Positions 1 through 8,925 of a stretch of DNA of 38,798 nt are shown one piece after another. The stretch comes from Candidatus Acetothermia bacterium. Lineage in GTDB: Bacteria; Bipolaricaulota; Bipolaricaulia; UBA7950. The position numbers were made by a program, and so were the translations under genes. Within the stretch, counting starts at the first letter, position 1; every line of letters starts with the position of its first letter. Below the pieces are notes generated by a model. That model made no database searches, was not told the DNA's origin, and saw nothing but the letters and a program-made list of their open reading frames with translations. The stretch lies in assembly GCA_022684035.1 (NCBI GenBank), contig JAJHSB010000042.1, forward strand, positions 1 to 38,798, given 5' to 3'.

Positions 1-140
1 ATAATTTAAAGCGACTTCACTCGGCGCTTGGCTATCGCTCGCCAAATGAATTTGAGGAGGTACTACTTAATCAGGAGAATAACAAGAGTCCCCGCCAGAC
101 TCTCCTAACCCTACCTGTCCAATCATGGGGGTGCAGTCCA
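1..140 (+). mobile_element. Right end of an IS3-family insertion sequence (truncated by window edge)
   Basis: Frame 3 reads NLKRLHSALGYRSPNEFEEVLLNQENNKSPRQTLLTLPVQSWGCSP, typical of an IS3-family transposase C-terminus. It ends in a terminus-like tgtccaatcatgggggtgcagtcCA. Confidence 0.8.
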
Positions 141-206
141 AATAGAGGCAAAAGTAGCTTTTGGATATGGAGAGAAAGAGTCTCGAACTTATTCTGGTTG
201 GAATAG
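3..206 (+). CDS. IS3-family transposase C-terminal fragment (rve/integrase core), partial at 5' edge
   Basis: Open frame from nt 3 to TAG at 204-206 with the HSALGYRSPNEFE motif. The last residues run past the IS end into flanking DNA. Confidence 0.7.
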   Translation, partial: NLKRLHSALGYRSPNEFEEVLLNQENNKSPRQTLLTLPVQSWGCSPNRGKSSFWIWRERVSNLFWLE

Positions 207-492
207 CGTTATTTGGAGAGATACAGGCTGTTTTGTAACTCGCGTAGATAGACCTTGTGTTAAAAGGCTTTATTTTGGTTTTGAGGAACATAGGATTGAG
301 GCAAGCAATTTAAACCTGAGGTCTCTTATTGGGAAAGGCGCAATAAGGTTTGAGGTTTTCCTTCAAGGGACAGAGGAAAGGTTGGCATCCTTTGAGGTAG
401 AGGTTTTGGACTTTAGATTTTGTGTAGACGATCTTAGTTTGCTTGAAAGGCAAAGGAGATATAGAGAACGGGCCTTGGAGGGGGAGCGCTGA
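141..492 (+). pseudogene. 3' remnant of an unknown gene apparently truncated by the IS3 end
   Basis: Open frame 109-492 without an ATG: ...QIEAKVAFGYGEKESRTYSGWNSVIWRDTGCFVTRVDRPCVKRLYFGFEEHRIEASNLNLRSLIGKGAIRFEVFLQGTEERLASFEVEVLDF...EGER*. It begins at the IS3 boundary. Confidence 0.35.
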
Positions 493-761
493 CTTGGTGT
501 ATCAACCACGCTTGAACGATACCGGAATAAGTGGTTGAGCCACATAGGTGAAACCCAGAAGAAGAATGGCCAGTAGTGATGCGATTGCAAGTTTGACAGT
601 CGTCGTCATTCTTATTCACCCCCTTCAAGTTGAGTGGTATACAGATGATAACACTCTGGGCATAACTTGGCAATGACCTCTTAATACCTGCGACTAAGTT
701 CACAAAAGCTTGGCTACTTCTGGGAAAGATGTTATGGTATAATAAAGCTGAGGTCTGAATC

Positions 762-1535
762 ATGAAAGAATCCATCCGCGAAGAGATAACGGACTTCGTC
801 CTGAGCTATCATGATCAGCACTCCACAGTGACTGTGTGGGGTTCTCCGATAGTTGGTTTTGCATCAGCGTCAGACTCCATGTTCAACACATTGAAATCGG
901 CTGTTAGTGAGAGTCATGCAATGCCGGCCGAATTGCTGCATAATGCACAAACAGTCGTTGCGTTTTTCCTGCCGTTTACAGAGGAAACCGCAAGAACCAA
1001 CATAGCAGGGGAAACAAGTTCATGGGAATGGGCGAGAGCATACGTTGAGACAAATAAGCTTATACACGACTTGAGCTTACACATGCAGGCCTTCTTAAGC
1101 GCTCACCACCATCAGTCAGCAATAACTCCCGCGACACACAACTACGACACAGACAAACTGATCAGTGATTGGTCACATCGCCACATTGCTTTTACAACTG
1201 GTATTGGGCGGCTTGGCCTCAACAATATGCTTATTACGGAACAGGGATGTTGCGGAAGAGTCGGGAGTTTTGTTACCAGTGCCAGGGTAGAACCGGATCC
1301 GCAACGCCAGCAGGAGGCATGCTTGTATCGATACAATGGTGAGTGCATGAAATGCGTTGAAAGGTGTGTGAACAACGCTCTCTCGAAGGATAAGTTTGAC
1401 AGGCATAAATGCCATGAGATGTGCCTTCAGAACGGGAAGCTGTTTCTATCTTTGGGAAAAACGGATGTTTGTGGTAAATGCCTGGTGGGAATTCCTTGTT
1501 CACACATTGATCCTGTGCAGAAAATGAACGCCTAA
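762..1535 (+). CDS. QueG-like (epoxyqueuosine reductase-related) iron-sulfur protein
   Basis: 257 aa with GIGRLGLNNMLITEQGCCGRVGSFVTS followed by Cys clusters CMKCVERC and CGKCLVGIPC, as in QueG-related ferredoxin-like proteins. Confidence 0.6.
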   Translation: MKESIREEITDFVLSYHDQHSTVTVWGSPIVGFASASDSMFNTLKSAVSESHAMPAELLHNAQTVVAFFLPFTEETARTNIAGETSSWEWARAYVETNKLIHDLSLHMQAFLSAHHHQSAITPATHNYDTDKLISDWSHRHIAFTTGIGRLGLNNMLITEQGCCGRVGSFVTSARVEPDPQRQQEACLYRYNGECMKCVERCVNNALSKDKFDRHKCHEMCLQNGKLFLSLGKTDVCGKCLVGIPCSHIDPVQKMNA

Positions 1536-1838
1536 CCCGGACAAGCCGGAAATCCCAATGACCAAACTTCTAGGAGCAATTTCTCAAAAAGTCTGGCCTT
1601 CCGCTTCCTCCAATACCCTTGTCAGGCCGCAAATAAATCGAGGGCTGATACCCACTAAACCCTCTCCACCGCTATCTGTTCTCCATCCTTGATTTTCCTA
1701 AACAGTTTTGGGTCATCAACTAGTCTTCAAAAGATGGCTACCGGACTTGCTGCTCGAATTTCTGCCCCCCACTTATGGGGGTAGGACTCATTATTCTCTC
1801 CAAATCCGGGGGTGACTTTCTTGATAATGGGTGAAGAA

Positions 1839-2678
1839 TCAGAAACATAATCTCATCTTGCCATCAAGCCCTTGCTTTCTGGCCAAGCGATTGACTGTGG
1901 ATACGATCTGCTGTGAGTATTCCCTCCTGACACGCTCGTCAAAGAGAATCTTGCGATATTCTTGTGTAAGGTGAGGAAAGTGCTCCTGGAGGAGGTTCTT
2001 CACTGACGGCCAGACGCCAAAGCGCGGGTTAAGCCGATCAACGTAGAAGTAATCAACACCGGCGTCCTTGAATGCCTTTAGCAGCGGCACTAAGCTTCCC
2101 TCGATCTCTGATAGATAGGGCAATAAAGGTCCGAGAAAGGCATAGGTTCTCACTCCCCTCCTCCTGGCCTCTTCCAGGAGAGCCAATCGCTTGATGGGAG
2201 AGGCGCTCCTGGGTTCGATGAGCCGATGCAAGTTCTCGTCAAGACCGGTGATTGTAACCCCAAAGTCCACACTGGCCTTTGAGCTGAGCAGATCGAGATC
2301 ACGCCCTGCCAGTGTGCTCCTGGTGAGAATAGTTAGCCGATAGCCGTAGTGGAGCAGTATTTCCAGGCACTGTCTAGTCAACTGGTAGCTAGCTTCCACG
2401 GGCTGCCAGCCATCGCACACTGAGCTTATAAATACCGTCCCTAACCGCTTTCGCCTGACCTCGCGTGCCAGAACCTGGGGCGCGTTTACCTTGACGTCAA
2501 CGAAGTTGCCCCAGGGGTCACCGGGGTGGGAAAACCTGGTAGCGAATCTCGCATAGCAATACCGACACCCATGCTCACATCCAGCGTAGCAGTTGACAGT
2601 ATAGTCAGCCAGGGCTGATTTGTTCAGGACCGACTTGCACTCCACCTCAGCTATTCGGCAATCTTCCAATGCGGTCAT
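1839..2678 (-). CDS. Radical SAM protein, SPL-like family
   Basis: 279 aa with CX3CX2C (CEHGCRYCYARF), FISSVCDGWQPVE and LTRSTLAGRDLDLLS motifs typical of SPL-family radical SAM proteins. Confidence 0.85.
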   Translation of the reverse strand: MTALEDCRIAEVECKSVLNKSALADYTVNCYAGCEHGCRYCYARFATRFSHPGDPWGNFVDVKVNAPQVLAREVRRKRLGTVFISSVCDGWQPVEASYQLTRQCLEILLHYGYRLTILTRSTLAGRDLDLLSSKASVDFGVTITGLDENLHRLIEPRSASPIKRLALLEEARRRGVRTYAFLGPLLPYLSEIEGSLVPLLKAFKDAGVDYFYVDRLNPRFGVWPSVKNLLQEHFPHLTQEYRKILFDERVRREYSQQIVSTVNRLARKQGLDGKMRLCF

Positions 2679-2829
2679 TGTACACCCTGCGTCTCAAATC
2701 ATAGTTCAATGAGGACTTACTGTCAATCTCGCGGGCACTGGTGCGGCTGGACTTCGAGGTTTTCATCCCGTGGCAAGCCATAGAACTCTTGTCTCAAGCG
2801 CTGTAAGGAGATGAGTGCTCTCTAGACTG

Positions 2830-4060
2830 CTACCTCGATAAACTTGGTGTCTGTAAGGTGTAGCCTTCCTCACTTGTGGGGAAGATTTCTTCAAGTCGCA
2901 GGGTTCTACCGGTTTGTATCGCAGTAAAGCCATATTTGTCGCGGATGCGGTCAATGGCCGTATTTAGTTGCTCTATCCTTTGGGCTGATGAGTCGAACAG
3001 GTCAAGCTGCCTGGCCGGCTCAATCAAGTTTGATACCCCAATGCCAATGAGGCGAACCGGTTGCTTTTCCCGAGCTAGGGCTTTGTCCAATAGCTCTAGT
3101 CCGGTGTCAAAGATGGTCTGATCGGTATTGCTTGCTTGCTTTAAGGTGCGGCTACGGGTAATAGTGGTGAAATCAGCGTACCTCAGCTTCAAGGTTACGC
3201 ACCTGGTGTGCTTGCCCCCCCCCCCCGGCGCAGCTCGGCACCGACCCGTTCACTCAGATAACGGAGCGTTGCCTCGAGTAACGAGCGGTCCCAAGTATCT
3301 CTCCCGAAGGTAGTTTCTCGGCTGATGGACTTGGCAGCACCAGGAGGCTCTCTCTACTTGTCTATTATCAATGCCATTAGCATAGCGATGTAGAAGCTCA
3401 CCGGAGGCACCAAAACGGCTTTTAAGGGCGTTTAGCGGCATAAGAGATAGTTTAAGCGATAGTATCGATGCCCAAACCGCTTAATATTTTTTCTGTTTTC
3501 TTGCCCACTCCTGGTAGTTTAGTAACAGGTAATGGTGCCAGAAACGAGCGCTCTTCTCCGGGAGTTATTTCCAGTAACCCGTCTGGCTTGGATAACTCAG
3601 CGGCAATCTTGGCTACCACCTTACAGCTAGCGATGCCCACCGAGGAACAAAGCTCTAGTTCATCTTTTATGCGCTGCTTTATCATTACCGCCATCTGCCA
3701 AATTGAGCCATAGATAGATTCAAAGCCAGTTGCATCCAGATAGACTTCATCCAGCCCCACCGGTTCCAGAGAGGGCGAAAAATCAGCCAGGATAGCCATA
3801 AACCTTTGTGAAGCATCACGGTATTTGGGGAAGCTACCCTCGATGAAGGTAGCTTGCGGGCAGAGACGGCTGGCAGTGGCAAGTGGCATACCCGCACGTA
3901 AACCGAAAGCCCGGGCTTCATATGAGGCGCAAGCAACTACCCCCCGTTTGTCAGAGCTACCACCAACTACTACTGGTTTGCCCTGGAGCTCAGGATTCAG
4001 CGCTTGCTATACCGAGACAAAGAAGGCATCAAGGTCTACGTGCATAATAGTTCGTGCCAT
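2830..4060 (-). pseudogene. dinB: DNA polymerase IV (DinB, Y-family), disrupted
   Basis: Pieces in different frames reconstruct Pol IV: [60 protein letters not shown]... / ...SLEPVGLDEVYLDATG...LPGVGKKTEKILSGLGIDTIA / KSISRETTFGRDTWDRSLLEATLRYLSERVGAELRR / LKLRYADFTTITRSRT...EEIFPTSEEGYTLQTPSLSR. There is an in-frame TAG at 4007-4009 and frameshifts near 3455, near 3340 and at the C12 tract 3215-3226. Confidence 0.9.
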
Positions 4061-4190
4061 TACTCACCACCATCAATATTACCCAAGAGGCGACCATCTT
4101 TTCACCTTCACGGCATTCCATCATCCTTTCCCCCTTCTCCCCTTTGATGCTTCTGTGGAATCCCGTAATACGATGGAGAAGACCCTTCTT

Positions 4191-4967
4191 TCATTTACCG
4201 ATTATGCCCCAAAGGCGGCATACTTCGGAGACAAATTCCAGAGAGAATCCCGTCAATCGTTGGAGCTCTTCTTCAGTTAGTGATCTCCTTTCCCACTCTT
4301 CCCATAGTTCAAGGGTCTGTGAGATTATCTGACATAATGGGCTTTCGTGCATATAAACCTCATGGAAGGCCATAACAGCCTTCCTCTTGCCGCTCACATA
4401 CCTACCTTTACCACAGAGTGCGATGCAAGCTGTTCTGAAGATGCTTGAGAAGATCCCATAGGAGAGTCGCTCCCTGTTTTGTTCATCGACTGATAGCTCA
4501 CGTTCGGTCACAAAGGCGCACACTTCCTTCAAGGCTCGCTCAGCTAAGGCTCTCTCTTCTTCCCTGGTGGGCTTTGGGATGAGCGACTTGATGTCACGGC
4601 CGTAGAGGAGCTTCCCTGTATTTATGAAATTCTCATACTCAAAACCTGCAGCGAGGAAAGAGTTACCCGCTTGGCTCTCTGAAACCGTGGTGAGACTGAT
4701 CCCGATAGGTTCTCGGTGCACTTCTAATAAGTCCTTGAGCCTCTCGGTGGCTATCTTTCTCGCCGCTTCTTTGAGTTCCTCCCCTATCTCCTCTTTCTTT
4801 CCGCTGGTAACCACGTAAATATCAATGTCGCTCCTGCCGGGGCTAAAATCTCCCCTTGCAACACTGCCTCCAAGGTAAATGGCTATGATATCGCCTTTAT
4901 GTTGGGATCTTTTGCAAACCACTATCAGTTCCTCAATGGATTTCCAATAATCCCTTTCAGACACCAT
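4191..4967 (-). CDS. Nucleotidyltransferase-domain protein (NTP_transf_2 / KNTase-like)
   Basis: 258 aa with the signature GGSVARGDFSPGRSDIDIYVV and a helical C-terminal region. Confidence 0.8.
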   Translation of the reverse strand: MVSERDYWKSIEELIVVCKRSQHKGDIIAIYLGGSVARGDFSPGRSDIDIYVVTSGKKEEIGEELKEAARKIATERLKDLLEVHREPIGISLTTVSESQAGNSFLAAGFEYENFINTGKLLYGRDIKSLIPKPTREEERALAERALKEVCAFVTERELSVDEQNRERLSYGIFSSIFRTACIALCGKGRYVSGKRKAVMAFHEVYMHESPLCQIISQTLELWEEWERRSLTEEELQRLTGFSLEFVSEVCRLWGIIGK

Positions 4968-5000
4968 TTTCTTCCTTCTTCCCTTCCTGTTAGGTTTCAG

Positions 5001-5696
5001 CTATTCGATCTTGATAGGCTCGTAATAATGATCGAGGTCGCCCTTCCAGTCCGCCTGCTCATACTCAGGCAAGCTCCTTCCCGTGTGAAGTGGCTTGGCA
5101 ATTAGCTCCAGCACCTCAAAGTTGGTGAAGATGTTCCCGCTGTAGCTTGTCCTCACAACCAAAGCGGTGTCCAGACCTTTGTAAGTTCCTGCCAGTGTGA
5201 TTACCTCCTCGCCCTCTTCCAGGACTCCGGCATCGGTAGCCATCAGGGCCGTCTCGATAGCGATCTTCGTCCCTGGACTGAAGAGCTCCAGTGTCTTGTC
5301 CACAAAAGTGGCCGGGACAGGACCATCCCAGCGGAGCGCGCGTCCTACGCCCGCGAATGGCCTTGTCCCCTGCACTATGAGGGCTCCTTGCTCCTCCAGG
5401 TAGCGTTTGACGTGGGCATATTCCAATCGACCAAGCCCGATAGAGATGTTTCCTTTAGGTCCCCACGTGCTTTCAGGATAGTGTGTCACAACGATCAGCT
5501 TGATGTCGGTACCCTTGAAGATGTTGAGTGCCTTGAGAGCGCTCCTTCCGGTCTCCGAGGCCACGACCATCTTCTTGATGTTCAGATCACGGGCCCGATC
5601 GCAGGCCAGCTCCAGGGCCTTTTGCGTGTTGACCTCGCCACGATACTGGAAGTAAAAGGTCGGTTTGGTGAAGCCCAATTCCTTAGTTTGTGCCAT
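5001..5696 (-). CDS. Stand-alone pyruvate kinase C-terminal (PK_C)-like domain protein
   Basis: MAQTKELGFTKPTFYFQYRGEVNTQKALELACDRARDLNIKKMVVASETGRSALKAL..., resembling the PK_C domain. Start taken at MAQ rather than the longer ORF at 5735, which would overlap the upstream gene. Confidence 0.65.
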   Translation of the reverse strand: MAQTKELGFTKPTFYFQYRGEVNTQKALELACDRARDLNIKKMVVASETGRSALKALNIFKGTDIKLIVVTHYPESTWGPKGNISIGLGRLEYAHVKRYLEEQGALIVQGTRPFAGVGRALRWDGPVPATFVDKTLELFSPGTKIAIETALMATDAGVLEEGEEVITLAGTYKGLDTALVVRTSYSGNIFTNFEVLELIAKPLHTGRSLPEYEQADWKGDLDHYYEPIKIE

Positions 5697-5697
5697 G

Positions 5698-6648
5698 TCA
5701 TTCACCTCCTTGTATTTCACCGGCTCTCTTCCCAATCAAGAGTAATACACATATGCCACACGCAAGAGTGAGCATGGCATCGCTTATGAACACGCTGGAG
5801 GGACCGATGGCAATCCACAGCCACCCTCCTAGTAGAGGGCCGACGGCCATTCCGCCCGTCGTGAAGACAACATCCATAAAGGAGAAAACGCGACCCCGAT
5901 AGAGCTCTGGTGTTAGTTCTCCAAGGAGGACTTGATAATTTGGCGCCCATACTCCGCCAACCAAGGCGAGGAAGAAAAACAGTGCTGCCATTAGTTCAAA
6001 CAGACGCACATAGACAAATGCAAAGGTCAGGGCAGCACTGCCTAGCGCCGAAATGACCAGAACTGTCCGGCGACCCAGGCGATCAGAAAACAACCCACCG
6101 AGGATTCCGGCAAGCGCTGAGCCGGCAGCGGCCAACGAAAAAAGAACCCCTATCTGCATGGAGTCAAAACGTAGTATTTCGTTGAAGTATATGATGAAAT
6201 ACTTAACGGATACCCCGTAGCTTAGGCTGCCTAAGGTTCCTATGGCAACGAGAGTGACCAGATTTCTGTCGCGGATGAACACCCTCCATGATGCCACCAT
6301 GTCGGGAAAGAACGACCGAAACAGTGATTTTACTCGCGACACCAAGCCCCTAAGAGAAGCGTTCGATAGGGTGACAATCGGCTTGTCCTCGAGTTCTGCT
6401 CGAGCCCTGTTGAACCTGTCCGCTGCCCATCCTGCTGGAACAGCAAAAACAGTCTCAAGAAGGGTAGCCGAGGTGAAAAAAATTCCAACCCCAAGCATCC
6501 CTATCCCTAATTCCCGCACATAGAGGGGCAAGGCAGTGTCCACCATCCACCCGGCCACCGAGGCAGGGAGGAAACTGACAATGATCCATCGCAGATTCTT
6601 CTCCTGCAGATGAAAGCGTGAACAAATCTTCCTTAGAGCATGCTTCAT
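5698..6648 (-). CDS. MFS transporter, apparently shortened
   Basis: 316 aa, hydrophobic, with ADRF and GLFSDRLGRR motif-A-like loops, but only about 8 TM segments by eye. Confidence 0.75.
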   Translation of the reverse strand: MKHALRKICSRFHLQEKNLRWIIVSFLPASVAGWMVDTALPLYVRELGIGMLGVGIFFTSATLLETVFAVPAGWAADRFNRARAELEDKPIVTLSNASLRGLVSRVKSLFRSFFPDMVASWRVFIRDRNLVTLVAIGTLGSLSYGVSVKYFIIYFNEILRFDSMQIGVLFSLAAAGSALAGILGGLFSDRLGRRTVLVISALGSAALTFAFVYVRLFELMAALFFFLALVGGVWAPNYQVLLGELTPELYRGRVFSFMDVVFTTGGMAVGPLLGGWLWIAIGPSSVFISDAMLTLACGICVLLLIGKRAGEIQGGE

Positions 6649-6660
6649 AGGCCTTCTTCT

Positions 6661-6897
6661 TCCCCTAACCTGGACGAGCCAGAACCAAGCAGAAAACTAC
6701 GTAGTCGGGCTCGTCCCTGAGCCCGACCTCGAGGTCAGGGACGACCTCGAGTACGTATATAGGAGATTAGGAGATTAAGTGATTGAGAGATTTCCCTAAT
6801 CACCTAATATCTTAATATCTTAATATCCTAGTCTGAACGAGCCAAAACCAAAAGGTTTCCCACTTTGCGCAAGACTTTAGAATTTAGATACTAACAC
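6661..6897. repeat. Degenerate member of the interspersed element family (ends resemble 8926-9224 and 13736-14038)
   Basis: Left end cctaacctggacgagccagaa resembles cctaacccggacaagccggaa. Right end tttgcgcaagactttagaatttagatacta resembles tttgcgcaagacttcagattttagtatcta. Confidence 0.55.
6704..6751. repeat. Two adjacent perfect 9-bp-stem hairpins with mutually complementary 6-nt loops
   Basis: GTCGGGCTC-gtccct-GAGCCCGAC then CTCGAGGTC-agggac-GACCTCGAG. Loops gtccct and agggac are reverse complements. Confidence 0.9.
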
Positions 6898-7489
6898 CCA
6901 CTTCAGGGGGCGGATATAGCATTGCTGGGCCAAAATCGATGGATGTTGCTCGACTTGCCCTTCAGGGAGCGCGGAGGACAGCGAAATCTTCACGCATTCC
7001 AACAGCTTTTGCTTGGACTCAAGCAGATTCTTGACTTCCTCTTCAGTTCTCATCCACTATACCACCTCGCCAGCCCGCTGTGAAAAGGATCGGCGCAACG
7101 AACCGCTTTGCCGCGCAGGGAATAACGTGCTCTGCCTTTCTTCTCCGGCTCACAACTGCCCAGATAACTTCGACCTTATCACCTGCTCCAAAGGGCAATT
7201 CTTTAGCTTACCGTTTCTTCTAGGGCCTGCGCGTCTGATTTATATTATGATTGTACCTTTGAAAGAAATTCTAGTCAACTGAGTTGCATAATCTCAATCT
7301 TAAGTTTATACTATAAGCTGTCCCCTATGCGATGCGTGTGTAACCTTTTTATAGCAGCGCCATAATTTGAACGGAATATTGGGAGTAGTTAGGTTTCGCT
7401 CCGGGTGGAGTTGTGTCTGGTGCTTAGGGAGAAGAAATGATGGTTGCTGGGGGTGATAGCTCCGGAATTGATGAAAGGGAGGGTGAGCC

Positions 7490-7963
7490 ATGGCGAAGGT
7501 CTTGATTGTTTACTATTCGAGGACAGGGAATACCAGGCAAATGGCAAAGCTGGTGGAGGAGGGTATTAGGGCTGAGGGGATAGATGTAGAGACGAAGGAT
7601 GTAGAGGATGTGGAGACGAATGAGTTGCTCAACGCGGAGGGGATTATCTTTGGGTCTCCGACCTATTACGGAGGGATGGCCGCGCCCCTTAAGAAATTGC
7701 TGGATGAGAGCGTTGAGTTTCACGGAAAGTTGCAAGGCAAAGTTGGTGCCGCCTTTTCCTCGTCAGCCAATATAGGCGGAGGTAATGAGACGACGGTATT
7801 GGGTATATTGAACGCCTTCTTAATTCATGGGATGGTTGTGCAAGGGGATGCGAATGATGACCACTATGGTCCAGTAGCGATTGGCGCGCCTGATAAGAGA
7901 GCGAGCCAGCAGTGCCGCAGACTGGGACAGAAGGTGGCAAGGCTAGTGAAGAAGGTTTGTTAA
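7490..7963 (+). CDS. Flavodoxin-like / WrbA-type NAD(P)H:quinone oxidoreductase
   Basis: MAKVLIVYYSRTGNTRQMAKLVEEG..., FGSPTYYGGMAAPLKKLLDES and SSANIGGGNETT motifs. Confidence 0.85.
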   Translation: MAKVLIVYYSRTGNTRQMAKLVEEGIRAEGIDVETKDVEDVETNELLNAEGIIFGSPTYYGGMAAPLKKLLDESVEFHGKLQGKVGAAFSSSANIGGGNETTVLGILNAFLIHGMVVQGDANDDHYGPVAIGAPDKRASQQCRRLGQKVARLVKKVC

Positions 7964-8101
7964 AGAAGTATGGATTTCACGGATGGAATTTACGGTTTTC
8001 ACTCGTTTAAGAGCAGCGGTCGGATAAAACTTGGATGAAAACAGCGTTATGTCAACAGAGAAGAGGAATTTAATTTCTTAAATTCGGAAAGGAGCGCAAT
8101 A

Positions 8102-8614
8102 ATGAACGTCTATGAAGTAATAAGAAGCAGAAGGAGTGTTCGCACTTATCAAGAAAAGGCAGTCTCTCAGGAGGCTTTAACCCGGATTCTCGAAACTGCC
8201 AGAATGGCCCCTTCAGGAAAAAATCGGCAGCCGTGGAAGTTTGTAGTGGTCACTAATAAGGAGACACGGAAGAGACTGGGAGAGGCAGCCAATAATCAAG
8301 ATTTTGTTGGTAAAGCTCCAGTTGTCATCGCCGCTGTGGGACTTGAGCCGGAGAAGATAAGGTCCTGTGGTATTCCCGCTGATCCAGTAGATGTTACTAT
8401 AGCAATCGACCACATGACACTGGCTGCTGTAGAAGAAGGGCTGGGAACTTGTTGGATCGGAGCATTTTCGCAGGAGAAAGTCTGTGAGATCCTTCGAATC
8501 CCTTCTTCTTTCAAAGTTATCGCACTCCTTACCCTGGGATATCCAGCCGACTCAGCTGGTGCAAAGATACGAAAATCTCTCCAGGAGATAGTCTGTTATG
8601 AGAAATTCTCCTGA
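8102..8614 (+). CDS. Nitroreductase family protein
   Basis: MNVYEVIRSRRSVRTYQEK..., ARMAPSGKNRQPWKFVVV, AAVEEGLGTCWIGAF. Confidence 0.9.
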   Translation: MNVYEVIRSRRSVRTYQEKAVSQEALTRILETARMAPSGKNRQPWKFVVVTNKETRKRLGEAANNQDFVGKAPVVIAAVGLEPEKIRSCGIPADPVDVTIAIDHMTLAAVEEGLGTCWIGAFSQEKVCEILRIPSSFKVIALLTLGYPADSAGAKIRKSLQEIVCYEKFS

Positions 8615-8925
8615 ACGAACGTGGAAATGGTGTCAGGTCTCAACATATGACATTTTTACTGTGAGATGGGAGAAAGACGTGCGGGTGGAATTCTACACCA
8701 CCTGCTAAACTGAATCAGCAAAAGCAGAGTTGGAGGGAATTTTGTAAGATCACCCGCAGAATAGTGAGGTAGTTGCCCTATCTTCATGCTTGTGCTGAAC
8801 TTACCGAAGCCTCGTTTATATTCATCGGTTTCTCTTCCCTTAGTCTGGCTAAGGATAGGCCTTGAACCTCTTAACCTTTTCCGAAAAAGCAATTCCGTTG
8901 CTTTATCCGACAGAGTTTGTTTTAC

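Noticed and set aside
4191-4967. Nucleotidyltransferase as the antitoxin (MNT) of a HEPN/MNT toxin-antitoxin pair
   Set aside because: No adjacent HEPN-domain ORF was found; it sits between the dinB pseudogene and the PK_C gene.
7013-7282. ORF 89 aa on plus strand (MDSSRFLTSSSVLIH...)
   Set aside because: Composition is not protein-like and it is antisense to a more plausible small ORF; no motif support.
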